Origin: Zea mays | Taxonomy: Eukaryota > Streptophyta > Magnoliopsida > Poales > Poaceae | Reading direction: 5' to 3' | Length of the DNA stretch: 64,000 nt | Assembly (NCBI RefSeq): GCF_902167145.1 | Contig: NC_050101.1 | Location: forward strand, 180,230,428 to 180,294,427 | In this document: in pieces, positions 1 through 10,717 of the stretch | Layout: the number at the start of each line of letters is the position of its first letter | Numbering within the stretch: the first letter of the stretch is position 1 | Position numbers and translations under genes: made by a program | The notes under the pieces: generated by a model | Databases searched by the model: none | What the model was told of the DNA's origin: nothing | What the model saw: only the letters and a program-made list of their open reading frames with translations

Positions 1-2437
1 TGATGGTATCCGGAGTAGCAATCCAAGAAGGACAACACAGAACACCCGGCGGTCGAGTCTACCACCTGGTCTATTCTAGGAAGTCTGAAGGGATCCTTCG
101 GACAATGTTTGTTGAGATCCGTATAGTCGACGCACATGCGCCTATCCACTTTATTCTTTTTGAGTACAAGAATAGGATTTGCTAACCACTCAGGCTGTAG
201 TACTTCTCTAATGAATCCTATCGCGACTAGGCGAGCTAGCTCAGCGCGGATGGCTTCTCTCTTATCGGGCGTGAAACGACGCAACTTTTGTCGGATCGGC
301 CTCGCCTGGGGATAGACCTTCAGTTTGTGCTCGGCCAGTTCTCTTGGGACTCTCGGCATATCCACAGTCTTGCGTTCATCAGCGAACCCGAGGTTCATTC
401 TCTTGGTTTCTTCAGTCGGCCGCATAGAGGTCACGGCTTGAGCTTCATTTGCAGGTACTGTGAGGTCCTCCTTAGGCTTTGAGTTTGCCTGCGCGGAAGA
501 AGTCGTCGATGGTTTGGTGGTGAGGGCCGCCTAAATGGCTACTCGGAAGCACTCTGCGGCGCCTTGGAAGTCAGCGCGCACAGTGATGACTCCTTGTGGT
601 CCAGTCATCTTCAATATCATGTACGTATAATGCGGAATGGCCATGAATTTCACCAATCCAGGCCTGCCGATGATGGCGTTGTATCCGCAGTCGAATCTTG
701 CCACCTCGAACCTCAGGAACTTGGTTCTGTAGTTTTTCGGAGTTCCAAAGGTGACCAGCATGTAGATGTGTCTGAGTGGATATTCTCCTTCAGTCGGCAC
801 GATGCCAAAGAAAGGAGTGTCTGACTCGTGGAGCTCTTTGAGTGCGACTCCCAAGCCTTGAAGTGTCCGGTGGAAGGTGACGTTGATGTTGCTTCCCCTT
901 CCACTAACACCTTCTTTACCCTGCTCTCTCGGATCACCGGATCGACGAGGAGCGGGTACTTGCCCGGATGATCGAATTTGAGCCACTGATCTTCCCGAGT
1001 GAAGGTGATCGGGTGTTCGGACCATCGATACAGGGCGGGAGGACCGGTGGCCGCCACCAGTATCTGACGGTCATTGAGCTTCTGTTGCCTCTTACTTTCT
1101 TGTGACCCATGTCCGCCGAAGATGACGTTGACTTCTCCATCGACGCGCGGGAATGCTCTGCCTCCTCCCCCTTCCTGTTGTTGAGGCTGTCGAGGTTCCT
1201 CGGGTCCTCCTCGAGGTGGGGGAGGTGGTAGAGGTTTGAAGGGTCGGTCGTTCCCAACGGAGTGCTTGAAGTCTCTGCAGTTCCGGAGGGTGTGGCGCAT
1301 GTCCTTGTGGTACGGGCACTGGGCGTCGAGGATGTCATCCAATGTACGTTCGCCTCCGCGAGGTGCTCCTCGGGCGCGAGAGGCGGGTGGTTCGGCGGCG
1401 TGGACTTCTTCACGAGGCCTCTTCTCCCAACGCTTGTTGGGTTGTTGGTTCGTGTCGCATCGTGGTGCCGTCGGTGCAGGCTTTGCTCCTCTGATGAGGT
1501 CCTGAGCTCGTTCGTCGGTGGTGATGTAGAGGTTCGCTTCTCGGAATAGCTGCTTGGAGGTAGTCGGCGCCTTTTGCAGTATGGCTCGGACGAAGGCCGA
1601 GTCATTAGATCCTCGGTAGAAGTCCTCGATTACTGCTGCTTCCGCAACCTCGGGGATATGATTTCTCATGGTCTGAAATCTTTTGAGGTATGACCGGAGA
1701 GTCTCATCCCCTCGACGCTTGATGGATTTGAGGTCCCAAGGCTGCACCGGCTTGTCTGAGAGAGATTGGAAGTTGGCGATGAAGCACCGACTGAAGTCGC
1801 TCCAGTCGTCGATGCAGTGTCAGGGTAGGTGTCGTAGTCATTGCAGCGCATCCTGCCCGAGGACGATGGGCAAGTACGCAGTCATCACATCTTCAGTTGC
1901 CCCAGCGGCTCGGGCAGCGGTGGTGTAGACAGCCAACCAGCCTCCCGGGTCCTGCTTATTCTCGTACTTGTCGATGTTGGAGACTTTAAAGCTAAGGGGC
2001 CACTGAATGGCCCTGAGACGTGGAGTGAGCGCCGATACTCCACATGTGTCCTCCTGTCGACGATGATGATGTCGGTCCCAAGGAGGGGAGTTGTTGACGT
2101 GGTTCCTCGACCGTCCCCGGGTCGTGTCGCCGGTTGAAGCCATCGCCGACTCAACTCTGGTGGCTTGACTTCGCGTAGGGATGTCATGATCCCGATCATA
2201 CTCTTCTCGGCGCCGAATCTCATTCTCGTGTCGTCGTTCACACGAAGCATTGATGGAGCTCCGTGCGTCCCGCCGACTGTTCATGGCATGTCGTAGGTCG
2301 CTCGGTGGATGGGTGAGAGGTAGAAGATGATTAGCTGCCCGAGTGAGCAGCCGCCGATAGCCCTCGGCGTCCGGAGTCCGGGGGAGGCCATCAGCTATCC
2401 GAGCCAACACTCCACTGACCTCGCTCGGTGTGTTCAT
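1..2437 (-). pseudogene. gag-protease-RT of Tat-type gypsy element, degraded
   Basis: Gag begins near 2437 (MNTPSEVSGV) and contains the retrotransposon-gag core (WLRHLP...WSDF, then SYLKRFQTMRNHIPE), a Cys/His-containing segment (CPYHKDMRHTLRNC) and a Gly/Pro/Gln-rich tail. A protease-like segment follows at about 900-531 (SNINVTFHRTLQGLG, then YNAIIGRPGL). RT starts at about 470 and continues off the left edge with CVDYTDLNKHCPKDPF and LPRIDQVVDSTAG. Damage: two in-frame stops at 1838-1840 and 1820-1822, a one-base frameshift in a G run near 900, and an in-frame TAG at 531-533. It therefore cannot make an intact polyprotein. The lineage assignment rests on the RT motif. Confidence 0.85.
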
Positions 2438-3227
2438 GGCTCAGGCAAAGTCGGGGTTCAGGTTGCGTCTGAGAAGAGGGTTCTCTCGACGTTGTCTCAC
2501 CTCCTATTCGGCCTGTTCTTGAGCTTGTCGACGATCACGTCATCGGGAATTCCTTCTTTCCCTAAAGACATGTTCTTCTGGAGTTTCTCCTACCTCCGAG
2601 ATCTCATCTCGTGACACAGGCTGCGCTGGATCCCGTTCTCCGGCTTCATGATGTCACCGGACATTTCGGTGTCGGTTCCTTCGTCGGCGAGATTCCCGCT
2701 GAAGAGGTTCCTCTCCCGGCGCGGTTGGTTCATCGTCGGAGACGGGAGTCGATTCCACTCTTCCCCCGATGAAGAGGATGTCGGGGTAGAATGGAACCAT
2801 TGTAGCGACAAGCTTCTTTCTATTCTCCTTTGAGGGCGGAGGTACCAGAAGATCAGCTTGACAAGCCTTCACCTCGTTTGCTTCCTTTTTCCTTGTGATC
2901 TGTGTCCATTTTTCTGTTGAGGAGGTGGACAACGGGGTTCTCCGGGTAGAATGATCCTCTGCTCCTGGCTTGCAGGAGGTAGTCTTCGCTCGGAGCGTTG
3001 GGGGTCACGCTTTTTCCTGCTCTGCTCCGGCTTTCCCGGAGATTGTCGAGGAAGGTTTTCTCTCCGGCAGATCCACGATGCGGTGTAGAGTTCCTTCTTC
3101 GTCTGCCACGGATGAGATGGTTCCGAAGCAGAACACGGATCCAGGGCGGAGGATGATCTTGTGCTGGAAAGTGATGGCCATTGAGCTAGCTTGGATCTGT
3201 GACACACCCCCTACCTGGCGCGCCCGT

Positions 3228-3852
3228 TGTCGGTGTTTTGGGTCCGACCGCGCACCCAGGGTTGCCCCTCGAGGTGCTTTTTAGAGTAGGACGGTGTTAC
3301 CAACTGTAGCTCAATGGTTCTTGCATGATGCATGAGAGACAGTAGACAATCTTGTACAGGTTCGGGCCGCTTTGAGATGCGTAACACCCTACGTCCTGGC
3401 GTGGATCTTTTGTGTGGTGGGTTACAAGGGAGTTCTCTAGTACGAGAGATGCTAGAGAGCTGAGTAGATGGCTAAGGAGTGAGATGATTTTGAGGGGATG
3501 CCCCCTAGGCCTTATATACTCTACCGTGGGGCGTTACATGCAAATATGATAACAATGTGTGCCTAAGTAATAGTGAACCGACTGAGCCTATCTTCCCATA
3601 ATTCTGCCAACTTATCGCCATTCAGTTCCGACGCCTGAGGACGCAGCGCGGGAAAGTCGGGATATTGCTGTGGATGTCGCTTAAATCCATTGGGTCGTCT
3701 GGGCTTGAGTTGATCCGATCTTGCGTCAATCCACTTCGCCAGAAGTTCCTCCCCAGGCCCATGAAGGGATGGCCTTGCGAAATATCGGGCCCAAAGCCCT
3801 TCGCGAGGTCTTCTAGCCTTCTAGTGGACCTAGGGGATATCTGTCCCCCACA
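3228..3852 (-). repeat. 5' LTR of the Tat-type gypsy element
   Basis: A 625-bp LTR that reads TGTGGGGGAC at its start and ends CACCGACA on the minus strand. A TATA motif (TATATAAG, minus, about 3511-3518) lies in the middle. Immediately internal (3207-3227, minus) is GGGCGCGCCAGGTAGGGG, which occupies the primer-binding-site position; I do not assign the tRNA. Only one LTR copy is in the window. Confidence 0.8.
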
Positions 3853-3857
3853 TCACC

Positions 3858-6686
3858 AGCTAAGCTTCGCCCACCCTTCGTCCAGATTTGTGTTATGAAT
3901 CTATTACCTATGCTTTGGGCCAGGCTGGGGATATCAGTTAAATCTGCTGGTGATAAGCTAAAGTTAGGTCTATTGGCAATCTTCCCATGCGTGCAACTAG
4001 TTTTCATGAAAGCAACAGCTGTGCCCCGAGAAGCTAGAAGAGCACAGAAGTCACCATGCCCAGCTATAACTTCGTCAAGTGCATCAACTTCACCCTCAAT
4101 ATGTTCGAAGGTGCCTGACAGGTCTTTAACTGAAGGTTCAAATTTCTCAGAACTAGCTCCAACTGAGTTGAAGACCTGCTTCAGCCATTGCACGCATCGG
4201 TTGCCGAAGTCTAGGCATCCTGAAGCTCCTTCAATGGTTTCTACAAATTTGAACTCTTTTCGACTTCGGCTTTAAGCTTCGTATCGAGATTCTTCTTTTC
4301 TTGCTCAAAATTTTCAGATTTCAGGAGGAGTTCACTGTTTAGTCTGGTGATCTCGGCTTGGGCTTCTATCAGTGAACCCTCCATCGTCTGAAGAACAAAA
4401 TCGTTCTTCTCAAGAGCGGCTTCATGATCTCTAATTTTATTTTCCAAGCCTTCAATTATAACCTCATTTTTCTTATCCTCAAGGTCTTGTTGCATCATCA
4501 AGGCTTTACTTAATAGCATACTCTATGCAAAATAACTTTCATCAGCAATTACCTTCATCGTAAAATAATGAAAAGCCGAAGGAAAAAAATTTACCTTGAA
4601 ATTAGAATAGAACAAACTACCGACGATATGCTGTCGTCGGTAGTGGCTGATGTCGGCCTCAAGCTTCGGGAAACCAATACTCTTCGACAGAGTACTGATA
4701 AACTTCGCTCCAGTTCGGTCTCGGAGGCATCCTAAGCTTTCATCGTCAATACCGCCGAAGAGCAACGCTCCTGGTTTGTAACCACAGGATATAACATAAT
4801 CTCTCAGCTCTTCTTTCTCAGCCTTAGATAACTCTTGACCAATTATGTTTTGAAAATTGAAATCCTTTTCCTCCGAAGTATCTTTGGTGATCTCCTTCCT
4901 TTTCCAGGCACTGTGGCCAGGGCCTCTTTGGCGGCAGCAGCAGCTTCTTCCGCGGCCATATTCAGAAGCATTTTATCAATATCAGAAAATGTGCTCTCCA
5001 GATTTGTATCTTCGACTGTTGCAGCTTCGGCAGTTGCAGCTTCGGTGGGAGCAACTTCGGTAGCTGTAGCACCTTCGGCAGCAGGTGTTATTTTCGACGC
5101 TGAGGCCGGCGGTGGTGTTTCTTCAATGGCTTCGATTACAGTAATAATCCTCCGCCTTTTCGGTTCAGCAGACTTCTTCGCTGCCAAGGGCTCCTTCTTC
5201 TTCTGTAAAAGCTTCGTCAGATGCGGCCCTAGTGGACTTAGCTTGATAGGTAAGGATTCAGTCATTACCTTTAGAATTTCTTCTACGTCAGCAGTAGAAC
5301 GTGTTGAAGGAGTCTCTTCCTCTATCTCAATTGTCTTTGGCTTCGGAGCCGCAACCTTCCTCTTCTTCGGAGCAGCCACCTTCAGCTCAGGGCTGGATTT
5401 TCTCTTTTTCAGAATTTCTTCATCTTCTTTTACCATTCTAGCAGCTTGTCTGCTTAGAACGCTAACAATCCTCTTTCTCTTTTGGCCTTCGGCACCTTTT
5501 TTCAATTGCTCATAGTCATGATATTCAAAATTCAATGCATCCATCACCCGATTCAACCTTTGCTTTGGTCGGGTGCCGAAGGCCACAGTCATCAGCTGAT
5601 CTTCTTTTTTAGTGTAATTACCCAAAATTTCGTTGCACATGGTTTCTATCATTTCTAACCATTCTTGGCATGGCCCTTTAAACTGTTTCTCAAACTTGAA
5701 CCGATAAGGCAGTCGCACAAGTTCTTTCTTCTCCTTTGTCCCCTTTAGCTTCGGCATGTTCCATTCACTCAGCGTCGGGAACACCTTATAGGCCAGATAT
5801 TCTTGGACTAGATCTCTTGTGCTGATCTGTTCGGCTACCACCCGGAATTCTGCCATAGCTTCTTGGCACGGTGACCCCGTCGACATACGGCACAGGGGCC
5901 TAGTCAACCCGAAGCTTAAGCTCAGCGGGCTCAGTACAAGCGTCTTGAGCTTCTCCCTCTTCTTCTCATCGGCTTTAACATAAAACCACTCATTTTCCAA
6001 CTGGTTGGCCACTTGGTGCGATAGCTAACCACCAGAGACTTCATTTCTTTGTGGTAAGCGAAGTTGTAACAACCAAAATTCTCATGAAGACCATCTTCTC
6101 TGGCCTTCGTCTGATAATGAAGTTCGTGCACTTGGCAAAAAGCTTCGGCATTCGGGTCCATTCCTTGACTTTGGAGTGCCCAGATGTAGACGCTGAGCCT
6201 AACGATAGCGTTTGGAGTCAGCTGATGAAGATAGATTTCGTAATTTTCCAAAACTTCCCCAATCATTTCGTTCAAAGGAAATCTCAATCCTGCTCTGAAG
6301 AAACTCCTGAAAACTACCACCTCATCATTTTCCGGTGTCAGAGTGGTTTCTTCCCCGGCGAAGCAAATTAGCTTCTTCTCAGCTTCTTCGAAGTAGCCTA
6401 GCTTTATCATCATGGGCATGTCAGCCTCAGAAAAAGTAGATTTTCCAAAGTCCAAGTGGCTGGGTTTGGCTGGCATGAGGGTGTTATAATCTTCATCTTC
6501 TTCATCAACAACATCTTCTTCGATGTCAGCATATTCAGCTTCGGCAGCAGATGCACCTTCGTCAGCAGCTCCCTCTGTCACAACCATTCCCGATTGTTTC
6601 ATCACTTCAAAGATCGGGGCAGTCTCTGTGGCTTCGGCCTCCTCTCCGTCACGGGTCACTCTAGCAGTTGAACGAACTCTGGCCAT
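3858..6686 (-). pseudogene. Antisense accessory gene (Transposase_28-type) of Grande-like element A, truncated
   Basis: The start is ATG at 6686 (MARVRSTARVTRDG). The conserved 'putative gypsy-type transposon' core follows: ENDEVVVFRSFFRAGLRFPL, EIYLHQLTPNAIVRL, and after a frameshift near 6015 ENEWFYVKAD and ISTRDLVQEYLAYKVFP. Then come a K/E/A-rich tail with basic patches, a segment at 4765-4523 (KSIGFPKLEAD...SLFYSNFK), an intron of about 100 bp, and a coiled-coil exon (4514-3858) ending in TQIWTKGGR, where the Tat element interrupts it. Further frameshifts lie near 4850. A TATA-like motif on the minus strand at 6889-6896 is about 200 bp upstream of the ATG. Function unknown; broken by frameshifts and by the insertion. 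Confidence 0.75.
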
Positions 6687-6888
6687 CAGGTGTTGAATTC
6701 CTTACAGTTCTTACGAATGTTGATGATTTTTATAGTTCTGACAAAGCTCCCTCTTATGACGAAGCTAGATCAAAATGATGCTTTGCTTGAAAATGCGATG
6801 AGAAAAGCTTCGGCTATGGTTAAATTTTTCAGCAGCACAACAGTGCAATGGCAATGAATGATGTGGTAACTTCACACCTACCCGTCTG

Positions 6889-6896
6889 TTTATATA
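6889..6896 (-). promoter_or_regulatory. TATA box for antisense gene A
   Basis: CTATATAAAC on the minus strand, about 200 bp upstream of the start codon at 6686 and outside the LTR. The homologous gene at 60715 also has its own TATA box in this position, which supports independent antisense transcription. Confidence 0.45.
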
Positions 6897-7175
6897 GTGC
6901 TGTAGGTGTGAAGGTGAATTGTCAAGTCACCCATACCCGCTCAATAGTCACCCGCACCCACTAAACGGTGGACCACGGTGCGCGAGAGATGAATCGCCAG
7001 ATCGCGCGTACCCGCTACATGGTGGGGCCACCTCGCGCTTGGATTATTTTAATCGTTTCTCGGCAACGAGCTCAGGGAAGGTGTTTTTCGGACCTTCGGC
7101 ATTCCGAAGCCTTGGAGAATTTTTTCACGGATCAAGCTCGTTACGAAAAACGATCTAGCACTGCGAAGGGGCTAC

Positions 7176-7782
7176 TGTTGAGGGTCTGCTTCGTAGCTGA
7201 AGGTCCTGTAAGAAGAAACACCTTCGGAAGATCAGCACAGAAATAACACCGAAGCTACCTTCCAGGGAACTTCGGCATAACGACATACCTTAAGACAAAG
7301 GGTTGCACCGACTTAAAGATGAAAAGACAGACTGACCCATGATAGTTTGTGTCATGATTGTAATCGATTGTAAAGGGTATAAATGTAATTTCACACAGGC
7401 TGCGCCTTGTGCCTATAAATAGATGAACAGTACCCTCGTACTGTTCAGGCTGACTTGTACTTGCTTGTGCATCATGCTTGTACTTCTACCTTCTGTCAAG
7501 CCGAAGGTACAAATGTAATTCAATATTGTTTCTGTTTTTCCATGATAATATAATGAAGATGAATCAATAATGTTATATGATTGTTCATGTTGTCTCTTAT
7601 ATTTCACATGCTTCTTCCTTTTAACATATACCGCAATGATGAAGGTATGTCCTTCATGACCTTCATCTGAAGATCATTATATCCTAAAGGAAATAATGCT
7701 TCGAAGGACGAAGGGAATTAACCTTTAACATTTTGTGTTGCCTTGTTCTTAATTCATAGCATTTGAGAACAAGTCCCCAACA
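7176..7782 (+). repeat. 3' LTR of Grande-like element A
   Basis: A 607-bp LTR starting TGTTGAGGGT and ending AAGTCCCCAACA. A TATA box (CCTATAAATAG, about 7412-7422) is on the plus strand. Its reverse complement is clearly related to the LTR at 59718-60401: both begin TGTTRGGGACTTGTTCTCAA when read from the other side. Many CTTCGG/CCGAAG hexamers run through the LTR and the neighbouring gene. The 5 bp to the right (7783-7787, aaaac) should be one copy of the target-site duplication; its partner is outside the window. Confidence 0.8.
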
Positions 7783-8887
7783 AAAACACAATTGAATTCA
7801 TAAAATATTCTAGTGTCGAACAAAAATTACAAATAAGTCACCAAGACTAATAAACGTTATATAAGAAGAAAATATCAAGTCTCCACATGAAAATTATAAA
7901 GTGAAATATTGATTATATTGAAACTTGGATACTTAGAGTGATTTTATGTGTAACTAACACAACAAGTGGTAGAAACACTATCATCTTATGTATTTTATAG
8001 TCCAAATATTGAGGATTATATGTGGACATATACTGCGCCTCCGTAAAATTTCATTAATTTTTGACACTAATTGTGTAATATTAATTTCTTTTTATAGAAA
8101 ACAATCAAAATGAAATGAAATTCATAAAATACCATAGTGTCAACAAAAAATTTCAAATAAGTTACCAAGACTAATAAACATTATATAAGAAAATGACCTC
8201 AAGTCCCCACATGAAAATCATAAAGTGCGGTATTGATTATGTTGAAACTTAGATACTTAGAGGAATTTCACGTGTAACTCACACAATAAGTGGGAGTGAA
8301 GTGGAAGAAACGTTGGCATCTTATGAATTCTATGGACCAAATGTTTTTGAGGATTATATATGAACATATGTCGTGCCTTCGTAAAATCTTATGAACTTAT
8401 GAGGATTGTGTATTATTAATTTCTTTCTATAAAAAATCATCAAAAAGCAACTGTATTCAAAAAATAATCTAGGGTTGACCAAAACTTGCAAATAAGCTAC
8501 TAAGGTTAATAAACATTCTATGAGAAGATAACCTTAAATTCTCACATGAAAATGATAAAGTGAAGTATTGATTATGTTTGAAACTTGGATACTAAGAGTG
8601 ATTTCACGTGTAACTCATGCAAGAAGTAGAAGTGAAATGGAAGAAACAAAGACATCTTGTAGAGTTTATGGTCCAAACATTTTTTTAGGATTCTATATGG
8701 ACATATGTCGCACCTTCATAAATTTTATTAAATTTCACAAAATTTCTGAGGCTATTTGTGCATTATTTTCTGAAAAAAAAATCATCAAAATGCAATTAAA
8801 TTCATAAAATATTTCTAGCGTTGACCAAAAAATTGCAAATAAGTTACCAAGACTAACAATCATTCTATAAGAAGATAACCTCAAGTC

Positions 8888-10055
8888 TGATGCGTCATGA
8901 TGCCCTATCTTCACGACGTAGGATCAATCTTCAGATAACTAGCTTCGAAGAAGCCAAGATAACTTGTTGCAAGCAGCGATAACTAGTGTAACCTGACAAT
9001 TAAAACTCGAAGCCAACCACTGTCTTTAACCGGCAACCTGAATCGATGATTCACTCAACCACACTTTCAAAGAACCAGCCAACACAGCCTACAATCAATC
9101 GAGGAGACCTCGAAGGGAGTAGGAGCACCACTCGGGAGCGGATGAAGCCCCCGCTTCTGCAATCCCGCGAAGGAATTCACAAGAGCAAAGGGGTAGAGAT
9201 CACTATCAATATTTGTTAGCACACAGCTGAACAAAAAGGGTTCTGTTTTTAGATTATCCAAAGCTGCCTTACATCATAGACATAGGGGGTATTTATAGCA
9301 ACAACCAACCTTAGAGAGGTATAAACACGAAAAGAAAGTATTTTAACGTGCTAATGTGAAGGGGCCTCTTCGAGAGATCTACAGAGCTGAATTTCGTGTG
9401 GCTGTTTGACTTCTGCGTAGCCTTCAGTATTTTGATAATAACTTCTCTTAGGAATCTCCAAATGACGTGGGGCTAGATGCGTTGGAAAGCTGACTTGATA
9501 AGATTTCTCACCATGTATAGCGTGCTTAATGAAACTTCATAGAATGATGCAGTTTAATACGAAAACTTGGTCATTAAACAGATTGTTGACCTTCTGATAA
9601 GTCAGCACTAAAGTAGGTCGTTCGCCTTTCTGGTAGATTTGATTAAGTCGTCCTTATAAGCATTGGAAACTAGACTTCAAGAGCTTTCTAAAAAGTACTT
9701 ATGGGCCTTCATAGCTTTTGGGAATCAAAAGATATGACTGCTTCTGGACGGTTCTGTTGCGCTGGACTGACTCGAACATAACTCTTCTTTCTGATTCGCC
9801 CTTTATATGTTTTGTCCTTCCTCTTTAGTGTACCTAAGTAATATTAACATACACGACTTAGGTAGCATAAAGTTCTCATTAGTGTTAAATTTAAATTCAT
9901 AAAGTAGCGCGTACACCTCTTGTTGTAGCTTCTTAGCTCGGCTACGTGTAATTGGTCCATCAAAGACTTGGGCTGGTGATGATGTTGGTTGTACTTGAGT
10001 TGATGTAGTATGACTTGAGGGTTGTAACATGTTGCTTAATGGCGTAGTCGTATCA
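8888..10055 (-). mobile_element. Solo LTR (1168 bp) with pol C-terminus, duplication AAGTC
   Basis: TGATGCGTCA...CGTATCA is flanked by AAGTC at 8883-8887 and 10056-10060, and removing it restores the fourth tandem unit. There is no internal region, so this is a solo LTR from recombination. On the minus strand, which is probably the element's sense strand, the start of the LTR contains an open frame (10030-9803) with TRSRAK, a motif seen at the C-terminus of some gypsy pol proteins. This suggests a family whose pol frame extends into the 3' LTR, as described for CRM/CRR chromoviruses. Family not assigned. Confidence 0.85.
9803..10030 (-). pseudogene. C-terminal pol tail inside the solo LTR
   Basis: A 75-codon open frame containing FDGPITRSRAKKLQQEVYAL followed by an Asn-rich stretch and a short tail. 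In gypsy elements GPITRSRAK-like motifs lie downstream of integrase. Because the element is a solo LTR, the rest of pol is gone. The frame begins inside the LTR, about 25 bp from its sense-strand start, so in the parent element it would have been entered from upstream. It is a remnant, not a gene. Confidence 0.5.
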
Positions 10056-10310
10056 AAGTCCCTACATGAGAAATGATATAATGAAGTATTGTTTACGTTG
10101 AAACTTGGATACTTAGAGTGATTTTACATGGAACTCATGCAACAAATGGAAGTTAAATGAAAGAAATGTTGGCATTTTATGGTTTTTATGTTCCAATATT
10201 TTTGAGGAATATATGTTGACATATGTTGCGCTTCCATAAAATTTCATGAATTTATGAGACTAAATGTGTATTATTAATTTCTTTCCTACAAAAAATCATC
10301 AAAATACACA

Positions 10311-10717
10311 TAGCTATCCAGAAATATATCGGGAATAAATATCTGGGAAGATATTCAGATATCCAAATATCAAGCATATTGTATTTATATCTAATATTCG
10401 AACCAAATATCTATATACGTATTCGTATCTGTTATCCGATAAAACGTCTGAATATCCAAAAAAAAATACATATTGCATCTGAACTTGTGTTCATCTTCTT
10501 CAAATCCGGATTCGGACGGATAATTTCTAAACCATTTTACATCTTTAGTCGGGTGCATCAATCATAAAGCAATCGAGGGGTGTGAGGTGATTACTCCCAT
10601 GCTCGAGTCTATGCTAGAGGATTCCAACAACTCATCGATATACGATGAGGTCGTAAAATGGCCCTACCGTGCTAACTCCACCCATCCCAAACTCAACCAC
10701 CCGTACCCTATTGAATT
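10311..10717. other. Intergenic, 3' of the RING gene
   Basis: AT-rich sequence with dispersed TATCCGAATATC-like words (about 10330-10520), possibly the remains of an old DNA transposon. I find no gene, LTR boundary or clear inverted repeat. The 3' untranslated region and polyadenylation site of the minus-strand RING gene should lie in the right-hand part. Confidence 0.4.

Larger units (their letters stand above)
1..3852 (-). mobile_element. Ty3/gypsy retrotransposon, Tat-type, 5' part only
   Basis: The element reads on the minus strand. Its 5' LTR is 3228-3852, followed leftward by an untranslated leader, gag, protease and the start of reverse transcriptase, which runs off the window edge. 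It is inserted in the antisense gene of the neighbouring Grande-like element: the host reading frame stops exactly at 3853. The RT start (CVDYTDLNKHCPKDPF) is the form typical of the plant Tat/Ogre group. The other LTR and target-site duplication lie outside the window, so completeness cannot be judged. Confidence 0.9.
3853..7782 (+). mobile_element. Grande-like Ty3/gypsy element, 3' end with antisense gene
   Basis: Orientation is taken from the LTR, not from the ORF. The LTR at 7176-7782 has a TATA box on the plus strand, and a purine-rich tract (GCGAAGGGGCTAC, 7163-7175) abuts its left side, as a polypurine tract should before a 3' LTR. The protein genes at 3858-6686 run on the minus strand, antisense to the element. 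Antisense accessory ORFs between pol and the 3' LTR are known in the Tat lineage (Grande, RIRE2, Retand). The pol part would lie left of the window, beyond the nested element at 1-3852. The same arrangement recurs, reversed, at 59718-64000. Confidence 0.75.
7783..10310 (+). repeat. Tandem array of a ~325-345 bp AT-rich repeat (four units)
   Basis: Four direct units begin near 7790, 8114, 8449 and 8794. The shared anchor ATTCATAAAAT occurs at 7796, 8120 and 8800, with a variant at 8455, so the spacings are about 324, 335 and 345 bp. Shared landmarks in order are ACCAAGACTAATAAAC, CCACATGAAAAT, GAAACTTGGATACTTAGAG, GAGGATTATAT and a closing ATCATCAAAATG. Unit 4 is split at 8887 by a solo LTR and resumes at 10056. 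No coding potential. The unit length is near that of the maize TR-1 satellite, but I cannot confirm identity from memory. Confidence 0.85.
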
